Below are positions 1-10,164 of a DNA stretch of 47,707 bases, piece by piece. The DNA comes from an uncultured Bacteroidota bacterium. GTDB lineage: Bacteria; Bacteroidota; Bacteroidia; AKYH767-A; JABDAW01. A program made the position numbers and the translations under genes. The stretch is taken from assembly GCA_903911135.1 (NCBI GenBank), contig CAIWCG010000178.1:1-47707 (forward strand), in the 5' to 3' direction. Position 1 is the first letter of the stretch; the number at the start of each line of letters is the position of its first letter. A model generated the notes under the pieces. That model was not told where the DNA came from and made no database searches. It saw only the letters and a program-made list of their open reading frames with translations.

Positions 1-153
1 CCTAAAACAATTGAAGCACAAACTTCAAAACAGAGCAGTTTGATTCCAAAAACCAAACTGCTGTCTGATAAAGATTTTGAAAAGATTTCATCTAAAAAGT
101 ACTTATGTTTCATACTATATATTTTTGTAAATTTAATGATTCTTGATATTTAA
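1..153 (+). CDS. possible 3' end of a CDS entering from the left edge
   Basis: Frame 1 open from base 1 to TAA at 151-153 (PKTIEAQTSKQSSLIPKTKLLSDKDFEKISSKKYLCFILYIFVNLMILDI*); no family recognised. Confidence 0.3.
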   Translation, partial: PKTIEAQTSKQSSLIPKTKLLSDKDFEKISSKKYLCFILYIFVNLMILDI

Positions 154-703
154 ACCGAAAATAGAAAGTTTGAATGGTACGCAATTTGTGATTTTTTGTT
201 TCGATTGCCAAGTACTATTATTTATTGTTTTCATTATTTTTATCAGTTAATCTTATAATTATTTTTCTCTCCCTTTTTATTACAACATATGCCATTTCAG
301 CTAATTTTCAAGAAGCAATATTAGAGATTTTTTTTTTTTGCTCCAAATTTTTCTTTGAAAAATACACCTGCAAGCTCATAAGTCATTGATAATTAATCTA
401 TTAAATTTTCATTAAAAACCTATATGTTACCTTTGTTTTCCAATAATACACACATTTTTCATCGTTTATAGCCACCCCCTTTTCTTCTTATTGAGTAAAA
501 ACCTTAAATTACTTTTTTATTTTAGGGGGGCAAAACTATGAAATTTTTTTTGATTACAAACAATTTATATTAAATGTTAAAATATCTTAATAGATAAAAA
601 TTTATCTTCACTTTAAACAACAATTATAAGATTTAATTTCTTCCATAATTTTCGCTATGGAATCAAACCCAATTTTCTATTTTTTTAACAATTTGAACAC
701 GTT

Positions 704-2089
704 TTAAAACAATGGTTTTGCCAAAGATTTAGTGGTGCAGATTTTATATCTTATGTCATTGATCGAATCCATTTCAGGAAGATAATAAATCGAATAGCCA
801 TGTTTAATAAAATCGTGCATCTCTTCTTCCCTGATGCAATAGACAAAATTAATTTTATTCCATTTGTTTAACGGGACTAATTGATTTAATACTGGATTTA
901 ACCACCAACCGGATATAATTACTGATTTAACATTTATCAAAGCAGCCTTTTTAATTATTTCATCAGTGAAATCCATACGTGACTTTCTCTTAAGATAATC
1001 ATCGATGACTGGACCGTGGAGGAAATCAAGATGTACGATTTGTCCTGACATTACCATATTGATATTCAATCTGGATGGTTCAGCTCCTCGTGTTTTATCC
1101 CCAAGATTGATCCCTAAAAAGTAGGATGAAACCAATATGCTGCATGAAAAGACATAAAAACTTATCTTGTTCAGATATTGCGCTGCCAATAGGATTACAA
1201 AAGGTATCACTGGTATAAAATAAGCCGACTTTTGTGGTAGCATAAAATATAATGCTGTGTATAAAACGATTATTAAAAACCAGACTTTGGATAATCCATT
1301 GATGAAGACTTTATAGGTTTTGTTCCTGATTACATTGATTAATACTATCAATAAAAAGAACAACAACCCAAAATATCCGATGGTTCCCCAAATGCCGATT
1401 GTTTCCTTAAAGATTACTTTTGAAAAGGATGGATAGGGGAATTGGTCATAATAATGAAAAAATCCTGGCCCATATTTATGATATACAGGGAAATAAAACA
1501 GGCATGAAAGCAGCAAAAGGGGCAAACTTAGTTTGCACAGATTATTCCATAGAGCTTTCTTGTAAAGATATAACTGTAGGACATATGGAATGAAAAAAAC
1601 GGCTGAAGTAATTCGGCACCCGACAGCAAAGGCAAGTAAAATGCCCGCAATGATAAACCGATCATGAATCAACCAATAATAACTCATCATGATGAATCCT
1701 AAAGCCCACACATAATCCATGCAATCGGTGCTATGCATATATATAATAGGAGTAAAGGCAAGCGTCAGGGCTCCAATAAATGAATGCTTAAACTTCAATT
1801 TTTCAAGAATCAAATAGAAATATAGGCAAGCGACAAGGCTAAAAATCGCCGTGATTCCATTCAATATATATATGCTGACATTATTTATTATCGCTGCATA
1901 AAAATATTCTTGTACCGGATGCCCTGGCAATCGTGAGGCCTCATAAGTCCCTGATTGGGCCATGTGTTTTGCCGTCAATCCAACTCCCCATGCATCTTCC
2001 TCAGAACCATATCCCGCATCAAGAAAGAAAATTCTGGAGATAAGTACGATTGCAGTTAATATAAGTAAAGCCCTATTCGTTGAACCCAT
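704..2089 (-). CDS. multi-pass membrane protein, glycosyltransferase family 39/ArnT-like
   Basis: 461 aa, many TM segments, N-terminal acidic luminal-loop pattern (DAGYGSEEDAWGVGLTAKHMAQSGTYEASRLPGHP) typical of PMT/ArnT-like enzymes; CAAAATTA (reverse TAATTTTG) just upstream at 2097-2104. Confidence 0.7.
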   Translation of the reverse strand: MGSTNRALLILTAIVLISRIFFLDAGYGSEEDAWGVGLTAKHMAQSGTYEASRLPGHPVQEYFYAAIINNVSIYILNGITAIFSLVACLYFYLILEKLKFKHSFIGALTLAFTPIIYMHSTDCMDYVWALGFIMMSYYWLIHDRFIIAGILLAFAVGCRITSAVFFIPYVLQLYLYKKALWNNLCKLSLPLLLLSCLFYFPVYHKYGPGFFHYYDQFPYPSFSKVIFKETIGIWGTIGYFGLLFFLLIVLINVIRNKTYKVFINGLSKVWFLIIVLYTALYFMLPQKSAYFIPVIPFVILLAAQYLNKISFYVFSCSILVSSYFLGINLGDKTRGAEPSRLNINMVMSGQIVHLDFLHGPVIDDYLKRKSRMDFTDEIIKKAALINVKSVIISGWWLNPVLNQLVPLNKWNKINFVYCIREEEMHDFIKHGYSIYYLPEMDSINDIRYKICTTKSLAKPLF

Positions 2090-2413
2090 TGCGCGGCAAA
2101 ATTACTAACTATATTTGTATTGCTTCCTTAAACATTGGTTAAATTAATCAAGGCCATGATAATTCGAGAAGCGCACCATTTGTTTTCCTTTCAGTGTAAA
2201 TTTTTAACCATTGACTTATTTATAATTCTATTCAAGATGTTATCAATCATTAAAATTATTAATGACAAAATCGATAGTCATTAGAATATTTATGCTTGAA
2301 TTTCTTCTCAATAAAAGTTCATGAAAAAACAATTTCCATTTCCATAAATTCAATTTCTTTGTGATTATTAAGTTTACTTTGTATGGAATATGTATTAGGC
2401 TACGGTTAATTCT

Positions 2414-2453
2414 AATTCCATGACGATTAATCAGTAATAATCGTCATGGAATT
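2414..2453. other. perfect 16-bp inverted repeat with 8-nt loop
   Basis: AATTCCATGACGATTA-atcagtaa-TAATCGTCATGGAATT. Confidence 0.8.
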
Positions 2454-2579
2454 TCTTGTCCTTTTGATAGCAAATTAATTATAAAACATTAGAATTCATA
2501 AATGAAAGGTTGTTTAATATGGGTAATAAGCAAAATAAAAGGAGCCTGATAGCTTAATATTTTATTTCCGACAAGCTAA

Positions 2580-2785
2580 AACCAGTTCCATACATGGGAT
2601 TAACCTTTTTAAGCTAAATAAGCCCATTCCCATACATGCGATTGGCCTTTTTAAACCAAAAAACACCAAACCCATACATGGGATTGACCTTTTTAAACTC
2701 CAAAATACCAAACTCATACATGGGATTGACCTTTTTAAACCCCAAAATACCAAACCCATACATGCGATTGGCATTTTTAAGGTTT
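2580..2785. repeat. tandem array, exact 42-bp (2x21) period, about 5 units
   Basis: CATACATG anchors at 2589, 2631, 2673, 2715, 2757; unit like CCATACATGGGATTGACCTTTTTAAACCCCAAAATACCAAAC. Confidence 0.95.
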
Positions 2786-2890
2786 TTATAGTTTTGATGC
2801 AGGAGGGGAGGGCTTCAACTCAAATTTAAATCGTTGCACTGCACCCCAAACGGATTCTCTGCAACGTTTTCTTGTGATATAATATAAAAA

Positions 2891-2918
2891 GCCAGATACA
2901 TAATTACTGTATCTGGCT
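2891..2918 (-). terminator. Rho-independent terminator of tRNA-Pro
   Basis: GCCAGATACA / TGTATCTGGC stem followed on the minus strand by TTTTT. Confidence 0.8.
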
Positions 2919-2928
2919 TGATTTTCAG

Positions 2929-3002
2929 TCGGGGTGGCGAGATTTGAACTCACGACCCCTTGCACCCCATGCAAGTACGCTACCAGGCTGCGCTACACCC
3001 CG
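2929..3002 (-). tRNA. tRNA-Pro (anticodon GGG)
   Basis: Reverse complement CGGGGTGTAGCGCAGCCTGGTAGCGTACTTGCATGGGGTGCAAGGGGTCGTGAGTTCAAATCTCGCCACCCCGA folds as a cloverleaf; anticodon loop A-T-GGG-G-T; CCA not encoded. Confidence 0.95.
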
Positions 3003-3106
3003 AATTTCTGGTCATCAAACAAAATAAAGAACCGATTTTAACTACTTTTATGAGTTGGAACAATACCAAAACGCTGCAAAAGTAAAATAAATACTTTTAA
3101 ATTCAA

Positions 3107-3114
3107 TAAATTTG
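3107..3114 (+). promoter_or_regulatory. TAnnTTTG -7 box for the TonB receptor operon
   Basis: TAAATTTG, 53 bp before ATG. Confidence 0.5.
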
Positions 3115-3167
3115 CAGTCTTCACTGAAACAAATTCATGCGAAACAAAACATACCCAATACCTAATT

Positions 3168-5540
3168 ATGCATAAAACCTTCAAGATATTTTTTATTTTT
3201 TCATTGGTCTTTCTTTTACGATTCCAAAGCTCCATTGCCCAAGAAAAATACACCATCAGCGGCTATGTAAAAGATGCATCGAATGGTGAAGCGTTGATTG
3301 GCGCACGGGTATTCATCAAGGAGATTGCACAAGGAACAGCCGCCAACCAATACGGCTTTTATTCCTTGACGATAGATAAGGGAAATTACAACTTAACTTT
3401 CTCATTTTTAAGTTTTAAGGATACCGTAATACCTATTATTTTAGATAAAAACATAAGACTGAACATCAATTTGTTGCCAGCAGCCATTGAGGGAAAAGAA
3501 TTTGTAGTGTCGGATAAGAGAAGCGATGAAAATGTGCATGGAACACAGATGGGAACCACCACTTTATCCATTGACAAGATTAAAACTCTGCCTGCATTTA
3601 TGGGCGAAGTGGATATCATCAAAACTATCCAATTATTGCCAGGGGTTCAATCTGCAGGAGAAGGAAATTCCGGTTTTTATGTTCGAGGTGGTGGTCCTGA
3701 TGAGAACCTTATTTTGTTGGATGGCGCCAATGTTTATAATGCCTCGCATCTATTCGGTTTCTTTTCCATTTTTAATTCTGATGCCATCAATTCCGTTGAA
3801 CTGATAAAAGGTGGAATGCCTGCCCAATATGGCGGCCGACTGGCTTCTGTTCTCGACATTACCATGAAAGAGGGCAATAATCAGGACTATCATGTAGAAG
3901 GTGGAATTGGATTGATATCATCCCGATTTACAGCCCAGGGACCCATTAAAAAGAACAAATCTTCGTTCATTGTTTCTGGCCGAAGAACTTATATAGATGT
4001 CTTGATGCAGCCGTTCATCAGCTCCAGTTCGGCATTTAAGGGGAGTGGTTATTATTTTTATGACCTCAATGTAAAACTCAATTACGAATTTTCAGATAGG
4101 GACAAATTATATGTGAGCGGATATTTTGGACGAGATGTATTTACCTATAAAAATTCCGAGACTGATTTCAGCGTAAGTGTACCTTGGGGAAATACCACAT
4201 TAACCACTCGATGGAACCACTTATTCAATGACAAACTTTTCATGAATACATCTCTCATCTATACCGATTATCAGTTCGAATCCTCATTCACAGCCAACCA
4301 ATTTGTCTTCAATTTATTTTCTGGGATAAAGGATGTAAATGCAAAATGGGACTTGAATTATTATCCTACTATCCGTCATAACATCAAGTTTGGAGCCGAC
4401 TATACCTTTCATATTTTTTCTCCAAGCAGCGTAACAGGCCAGGCGGGAAGCGTGAGTTTTAATACCGACCAAATCAAACATCTATATGCCAATGAAGCGG
4501 CAGTTTATGTGTCCGATGATTTTGATCTGACAGATAAAATAAAACTTAATGGTGGATTGAGATATTCGGCATTTCAGCAGGTAGGCCCTTTCTATCGATA
4601 TGGACATGACCAATATGGAAGAATCACCGATTCCACCTATTATGCTCCATCAAAACAGGTTTGCTTTTACCAAGGAATAGAGCCCCGTTTCTCCATCAGA
4701 TATTCCCTGGACCTTCATTCATCTCTTAAAGCTGCATTTACCATAAACAACCAGTACATGCACCTCGCATCGCTCTCCACCGTAACGCTTCCTACAGATG
4801 TATGGGTTCCAAGTTCATCAGTAATCAAACCCGAAATAGGTACGCAATATGCATTGGGTTATTTCAGGAATTTCAAGAAAGATATGTACGAAACCTCGGT
4901 GGAAGTTTACTATAAGCAGATGAAAAACATGATTGATTATGTTGCTGGCTCCACCTATCAGGATAGCTATATGGATAACTTCGACAAGTCCTTCACTCTT
5001 GGGAAAGGATGGTCTTATGGGGTTGAATTATTTATCAAGAAATCGTTAGGAAAATTCACTGGTTGGATAGGCTACACGCTGTCTTATTCCTTCCGAAACT
5101 TCCCTGCAAACAATGATTCCATGACTTTCCCTGCTAAATATGACCGCAGACATGACCTATCGGTGGTGGCAAATTATGTATTGAATGAGCATTGGACCAT
5201 GTCCTCCCAATTCGTCTATGCCACTGGCAATGCCATGACCGTAACCGTAGGTCGGTATTTTGTCGAAGGCCGCTTGGTGCCTCAATATGGAACTGAAAAC
5301 GGTTATCGTCTCGACCCTTACCATCGTCTTGATTTGTCGGTTACCTATATCCGTAAAAAGCATGTTAAATATCAATCGAGCTGGACCTTCTCCGTTTATA
5401 ATGCTTACGACCGCCATAACCCCTATTTCATCTATCCTGCCCAAACAGGCAGTATAGATTATGGCAACCTTCGACTCACCGAAAAACAGGTTTCCTTGTT
5501 CCCGATACTTCCTTCTGTCACTTGGAATTTTAAATTTTAA
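3168..5540 (+). CDS. TonB-dependent receptor with N-terminal carboxypeptidase-like regulatory domain
   Basis: 790 aa; signal peptide, YTISGYVKDASNGEALIGARVFI (CarbopepD_reg-like), plug LPGVQSAGEGNSGFYVRGGGPDENLILLDGANVYNASHLFGFFSIFN, beta-barrel C-terminus. Confidence 0.93.
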   Translation: MHKTFKIFFIFSLVFLLRFQSSIAQEKYTISGYVKDASNGEALIGARVFIKEIAQGTAANQYGFYSLTIDKGNYNLTFSFLSFKDTVIPIILDKNIRLNINLLPAAIEGKEFVVSDKRSDENVHGTQMGTTTLSIDKIKTLPAFMGEVDIIKTIQLLPGVQSAGEGNSGFYVRGGGPDENLILLDGANVYNASHLFGFFSIFNSDAINSVELIKGGMPAQYGGRLASVLDITMKEGNNQDYHVEGGIGLISSRFTAQGPIKKNKSSFIVSGRRTYIDVLMQPFISSSSAFKGSGYYFYDLNVKLNYEFSDRDKLYVSGYFGRDVFTYKNSETDFSVSVPWGNTTLTTRWNHLFNDKLFMNTSLIYTDYQFESSFTANQFVFNLFSGIKDVNAKWDLNYYPTIRHNIKFGADYTFHIFSPSSVTGQAGSVSFNTDQIKHLYANEAAVYVSDDFDLTDKIKLNGGLRYSAFQQVGPFYRYGHDQYGRITDSTYYAPSKQVCFYQGIEPRFSIRYSLDLHSSLKAAFTINNQYMHLASLSTVTLPTDVWVPSSSVIKPEIGTQYALGYFRNFKKDMYETSVEVYYKQMKNMIDYVAGSTYQDSYMDNFDKSFTLGKGWSYGVELFIKKSLGKFTGWIGYTLSYSFRNFPANNDSMTFPAKYDRRHDLSVVANYVLNEHWTMSSQFVYATGNAMTVTVGRYFVEGRLVPQYGTENGYRLDPYHRLDLSVTYIRKKHVKYQSSWTFSVYNAYDRHNPYFIYPAQTGSIDYGNLRLTEKQVSLFPILPSVTWNFKF

Positions 5541-5541
5541 C

Positions 5542-6453
5542 ATGAAAAAAACGAACCTCAACATCTGCTTCACCTTTGCGCTGCTGCTTATTTCAGCCGT
5601 TTCCTTCTTAGGCTGCGAAAAAGACATTACGGTTGATTTTCCACCCGCTCCCGATTTGATTGTGGTGGAAGGCCATATAGAACCTGGCCAATATGCCTAT
5701 GTGCATCTTACCAAAAACTCCTCCTATTTCGCCCCTACCGATACGGCTACGCTTTTGAGTTATGTCATCGGCAATGCCACCGTCCTCGTATCGGATGGCG
5801 TGGATTACGACACCTTGAAATTCACCATCGATTTCCATAATTTCCCCTATTTTCCGTTTGTTTATAAAGGCAGCAAAATCATCGGTCAGGCCAATCATTT
5901 CTATACCTTGAAGGTGATGGCGAATGGGCAAACGGTTACTTCCTACACCTCCATCCCTACCCCTGTTAAGCCCGACAGTGCGTGGTTTAGGGTGCAGGGA
6001 AACCTCGACAGTCTGGGTTTTGTATGGATTCATTTCAAAGACCCCGACACCACGGGCAACTGCTACCGTTTCATGACCAAACGTATCAGCCATAGACCCG
6101 ACGGTTCAGTTAAAGACATCGATTTCTTGACCAACATAAACTCCGTTTTCGACGACAAGATATTCAATGGCACCAGTCCCGATTTCAGTTTCAATCGAGG
6201 CCATGTGCCCCATGATACCGCCATGGATTCGCACAATGTGGAGGCAGGTTTTTTCAAGAAAGGCGACACCATCATCTTCAAATACATGAACATTGACCGG
6301 CCACATTTCGATTTTTGGAGCACCGAAGGCATCGCTGCCGAAAGCAGTGGCAATCCTTTTGCCGCTCCCATCATGGTGAAGAGCAACATAGTGGGCGGTT
6401 TGGGCATCTGGGGTGGTTATGGCGCTGCCTACGATACGGTGATTGCGAAATAA
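5542..6453 (+). CDS. DUF4249-type lipoprotein
   Basis: ATG at 5542 right after the receptor stop; lipobox SFLGC; FPPAPDLIVVEGHIEPGQYAYVHLTKN. Confidence 0.85.
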   Translation: MKKTNLNICFTFALLLISAVSFLGCEKDITVDFPPAPDLIVVEGHIEPGQYAYVHLTKNSSYFAPTDTATLLSYVIGNATVLVSDGVDYDTLKFTIDFHNFPYFPFVYKGSKIIGQANHFYTLKVMANGQTVTSYTSIPTPVKPDSAWFRVQGNLDSLGFVWIHFKDPDTTGNCYRFMTKRISHRPDGSVKDIDFLTNINSVFDDKIFNGTSPDFSFNRGHVPHDTAMDSHNVEAGFFKKGDTIIFKYMNIDRPHFDFWSTEGIAAESSGNPFAAPIMVKSNIVGGLGIWGGYGAAYDTVIAK

Positions 6454-6637
6454 ATCAATACCAATCTTCATCAAGATTTGGATGATTCATTCATGATGGC
6501 TCGCAAAAGGCGAAGCTATTATTAATGATTCATCAATGATTTAGAACAATCGTTTAATCCTTTCAATTTATAAATTGCTGATTTCTTGTCAAATAAATGA
6601 TAATTAATCTGCTCTTTTTCATTTGCAATGACTTTAA

Positions 6638-6960
6638 AGCACCACGTCGCGTCGTTGGGACCCAATGCCGCTTCGTTAGGTCCTTACGCCGTTTCGTTGG
6701 GTCCTTACGCCGTTTCGTTGGGTCCTTACGCCGTTTCGTTGGGTCCTTACGCCGCTTCGTTGGGTCCTTACGCCGCTTCGTTAGGTCCCTACGCCGCTTC
6801 GTTGGGTCCTTACGCCGCTTCGTTGGGTCCTTACGCCGTTTCGTTGGGTCCTTACGCCGCTTCGTTGGGTCCCAAGGTCGTGTCGTTGGGTCCCAAGGTC
6901 GTGTAATTGGGTCCCAAGGTCGTGTCGTTGGGTTCCAAGGTCTCGACCTTGGGTCCCAAC
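6638..6960. repeat. tandem array, exact 21-bp period, about 15 units, two subfamilies
   Basis: TCCTTACGCCGCTTCGTTGGG x ~10, then TCCCAAGGTCGTGTCGTTGGG x ~4; CGTTGGG anchors stay in phase from 6653 to 6926 (13x21). Confidence 0.97.
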
Positions 6961-7062
6961 ATCTCTCCGCCGAGTTATTTTGCCCCGCCAAAAAAGGCTT
7001 TTCAAGTATAAAACTCCTGAAATCGGGTCTTTTTGGTTTTTGAGTGGATTTTTGGGGTTTTA

Positions 7063-7210
7063 TGAAAAAAGATGATTCGAGGCGGCTGCCATCAATCATA
7101 GCCCCGATAGAAGCGGCAGCCCGCTGCTTTCGTCAGGAAATGGGGGTGCAGCGGCTACAGCGGATAGCGGGACGAAGATGATACGAGAACTGCACATAGG
7201 CTTCAAAAAA
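7063..7210 (+). repeat. dispersed ~130-bp structured element, copy A
   Basis: TTCGAGGC...AGCCCCGATAGAAGCGGCAGCCCGCTGC...GCAGCGGCTACAGCGGATAGCGGGACG...ACGAGAA...CATAGGCTTC. Confidence 0.9.
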
Positions 7211-7295
7211 TAATCATGATGGTGATTTTAGTTATTTAGGCTAAAATGTTGGCTTGATTATCTTGGAATTACCATCTTACATCTCCCCAATTTAT

Positions 7296-7303
7296 TAGTT
7301 TTG
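7296..7303 (+). promoter_or_regulatory. TAnnTTTG -7 box of purL
   Basis: TAGTTTTG 30 bp before ATG. Confidence 0.55.
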
Positions 7304-7332
7304 CAGACGAAGAAAAATAATAAATTACGATA

Positions 7333-9549
7333 ATGACAACGACTGAAGCACTTCCCACCTTTGAAACTGCAAAGAAATTAGGCCTCATAGAAGAGGAATT
7401 CGAACGGATAAAAGAGATTCTTGGCCGCAGCCCCAATTTCACCGAATTGAGCATCTTTTCGGTGATGTGGTCAGAGCATTGTTCCTATAAAAACTCCATC
7501 ACCTGGCTGAAAACCTTGCCAAAGAAAGGGCCGCATTTGCTGGTGGAAGCCGGCGAAGAAAACGCGGGATTGGTAGGTATCGGCGAAGGATTGGCGTGTG
7601 CCTTCAAGATAGAATCGCACAACCACCCATCGGCCTTGGAACCCTATCAGGGAGCAGCCACCGGGGTGGGAGGAATAAACAGGGACATCTTCACGATGGG
7701 GGCTCGCCCGATAGCGCAATTGAACTCCTTGCGATTCGGAAACCTCAACTCCGAAAAGACCAAGTGGCTACTTAAAGGTGTGGTGAAAGGCATCGGCGAT
7801 TATGGCAATGCCTTCGGAATACCTACGGTGGGTGGAGAGGTTTTCTTCGACGATTGCTATAACATCAACCCATTGGTAAACGCCATGTCGGTGGGCATAG
7901 TAGAGGTGGGCAAGACGGTTTCGGCGATATCTTATGGTGTAGGCAATCCGGTTTATATCGTGGGTTCGGCTACCGGCAAGGATGGAATTCATGGAGCCAC
8001 ATTCGCTTCCGAAGATATCAGTGCTGCCTCATCTGAAAAACTACCTTCGGTGCAGGTGGGCGATCCATTTCAAGAGAAATTATTGTTGGAGGCCACCTTG
8101 GAAGTGATTCAAACAGGTGCCGTCATTGGAATGCAGGACATGGGTGCTGCCGGCATCATCTGCTCCAACTCGGAAATGTCGGCCAAAGGCAAGCATGGCA
8201 TGAGGATAGATTTGGACAAGGTGCCTACTCGCCAGGCCAACATGCAGCCATTCGAGATACTGCTTTCCGAGTCGCAAGAGCGGATGCTGATAGTGGTGGA
8301 GAAAGGCAAGGAAGCATTGGTGGAGAAGGTTTTCGACAAGTGGGATTTGAATTGTGCCATCATCGGAGAGGTGATAGAAGGCGACCATTTGAGGTATTAC
8401 ATGCATGGCGAACTGGTGGCTGATGTGCCTGCCGATGTGCTGGTATTGGGAGGTGGAGCACCGGTATATACCAGGGAATACAAGGAGCCTGCATACATTG
8501 CTTTGAACAAGGCTTTCGACATGAATAAAGTCAAGGTGCCAAAAGATTTGGTGGCCGTTGCCAAGCACTTGACCACGCACCCGAACATCGCTTCGAAGCG
8601 TTGGGTTTATAACCAATACGATTCGATGGTAGGCACCGTGAACATGACTACCAACAGTCCATCTGATGCAGCCATCATCAACATAAAAGGAACCAATAAA
8701 GCGCTTGCACTGACGGTAGATTGCAACGCAAGATATGTGCAGGCAGACCCCGAAACCGGCTGTGCCATAGCGGTAGCCGAAGCGGCAAGAAACATCGTAT
8801 GTGCAGGTGGTGAGCCTTCTGCCATAACTAACTGCTTGAACTTTGGCAATCCTTACAATCAGGAGGTCTATTGGCAATTCGTGCATGCGATAAAGGGCAT
8901 GGGCAAGGCCTGCGAAATGTTCCAGACACCGGTAACGGGTGGCAATGTGAGCTTCTATAATCAATCGAATGATGAAGGCCCGGTGTTCCCGACGCCTACC
9001 ATAGGCATGCTGGGATTATTGGACAAGGAAAACAGGATGACGCTGGATTTCAAGAAGGCGGGAGACCACATCTTTTTGATTGGAGAATCGAGGAACGACA
9101 TCGCTTCATCGGAGTATCTTTATTCCTTTCATAATGTAAAGAATTCTCCTGCACCCTACTTCAATCTGGATGAGGAATATGACCTGCACCAAGTGGTGAA
9201 AGGCTTGATATCAAACAAGCTCGTAGCCTCTGCACACGATGTTTCTGATGGCGGATTATACATCGCGCTATTGGAATCTGGCATGCCGAACAATCTTGGT
9301 TTCGAGATAGATACCGACGATGAAATCCGCAAGGATGCCTTCCTTTTCGGTGAGGCACAAGGCCGTGTGGTGGTATCTGTTTCGGCAGAGAAGCTGGATG
9401 AATTCATTGTGTTTTTGGCTGAGTCGGATGTAGAATTTACCAACCTCGGAATCGTTACCTCTGGCGACATGCTGATTGATTCCGCTTCGTTCGGGGCGAT
9501 AGCTGATGCCAAGGATTTGTATGACAACGCCATCGAAAGAAGTTTATAA
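7333..9549 (+). CDS. purL: phosphoribosylformylglycinamidine synthase subunit PurL
   Basis: 738 aa; [64 protein letters not shown]. Confidence 0.97.
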   Translation: MTTTEALPTFETAKKLGLIEEEFERIKEILGRSPNFTELSIFSVMWSEHCSYKNSITWLKTLPKKGPHLLVEAGEENAGLVGIGEGLACAFKIESHNHPSALEPYQGAATGVGGINRDIFTMGARPIAQLNSLRFGNLNSEKTKWLLKGVVKGIGDYGNAFGIPTVGGEVFFDDCYNINPLVNAMSVGIVEVGKTVSAISYGVGNPVYIVGSATGKDGIHGATFASEDISAASSEKLPSVQVGDPFQEKLLLEATLEVIQTGAVIGMQDMGAAGIICSNSEMSAKGKHGMRIDLDKVPTRQANMQPFEILLSESQERMLIVVEKGKEALVEKVFDKWDLNCAIIGEVIEGDHLRYYMHGELVADVPADVLVLGGGAPVYTREYKEPAYIALNKAFDMNKVKVPKDLVAVAKHLTTHPNIASKRWVYNQYDSMVGTVNMTTNSPSDAAIINIKGTNKALALTVDCNARYVQADPETGCAIAVAEAARNIVCAGGEPSAITNCLNFGNPYNQEVYWQFVHAIKGMGKACEMFQTPVTGGNVSFYNQSNDEGPVFPTPTIGMLGLLDKENRMTLDFKKAGDHIFLIGESRNDIASSEYLYSFHNVKNSPAPYFNLDEEYDLHQVVKGLISNKLVASAHDVSDGGLYIALLESGMPNNLGFEIDTDDEIRKDAFLFGEAQGRVVVSVSAEKLDEFIVFLAESDVEFTNLGIVTSGDMLIDSASFGAIADAKDLYDNAIERSL

Positions 9550-9609
9550 AACGGACTTGGTTAACAAATAAAGCTGTTCTCATTTATTGATAATGGAGAA
9601 GCTATTTGT

Positions 9610-9885
9610 CTGTTCTTGAAGCATCGTTGGGTGTTTTTGGGTAGATAGAGTCTGTTGTTGGGACATGAGGTTCTGTTTTTGGCATATCTTGGGATGTACT
9701 TAAGACAATAGGTGTTGTTGCTGCAACTTGATGCTCTGTTCTTGAGAAATGTGTGGGTGTTCATACAAAATCAAGCTCTGTTCTTGGGAGATGATGGGCT
9801 GTTGTTGGGAAATGAGTGTCTGTTGCCGAAATAGGGTGGTCTGTTGTGGAAATGATGGTGTGTTCTGATAATGAGGGGCTGTTCT
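9610..9885. repeat. highly diverged tandem array, exact 21-bp phase
   Basis: CTGTT anchors at 9610, 9652, 9673, 9736, 9778, 9799, 9820, 9841 (all spacings multiples of 21). Confidence 0.88.
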
Positions 9886-10016
9886 GAAAAAATAACAGAT
9901 TTTAATTTCATCATAAATTATTGGTGTTTTATTCAAGCAGGGGTGGCATTTCGGACTTTTGTGGAGCTTGTTAACCGTTATTGATAGGGTTTTGGGTGCT
10001 TGATGGTGTCTTAGAT

Positions 10017-10046
10017 GGTTGATTTATATGGGGAAGGCGAATAATT
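10017..10046 (+). repeat. direct repeat, left copy
   Basis: GGTTGATTTATATGGGGAAGGCGAATAATT; 29/30 identical to 13350-13379. Confidence 0.9.
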
Positions 10047-10085
10047 ACCTATTGGATCGGGTGGGGTGAATTAGGGTTTTTATGG

Positions 10086-10093
10086 TAGATTTG
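10086..10093 (+). promoter_or_regulatory. TAnnTTTG -7 box
   Basis: TAGATTTG upstream of the 10165 CDS. Confidence 0.45.
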
Positions 10094-10164
10094 CGGCTTG
10101 AAAAAAGTATTATGGAAATAACAGACAAAAAAATGAGAGGTATAAATTATGAATATATTTAACT

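Noticed and set aside
2786-2974. 62-aa minus ORF
   Set aside because: Runs through the tRNA-Pro gene (GVVSSNLATPTE is a typical tRNA-derived translation)
6563-7099. 178-aa, 148-aa, 92-aa and 74-aa ORFs (KRRKDPT, VGSLRRF, ASLGPYA repeats)
   Set aside because: A 21-bp period is divisible by 3, so several frames on both strands stay open across the array; no start context or family supports coding
8080-8964. 294-aa minus ORF
   Set aside because: Antisense to purL, low-complexity translation, no family
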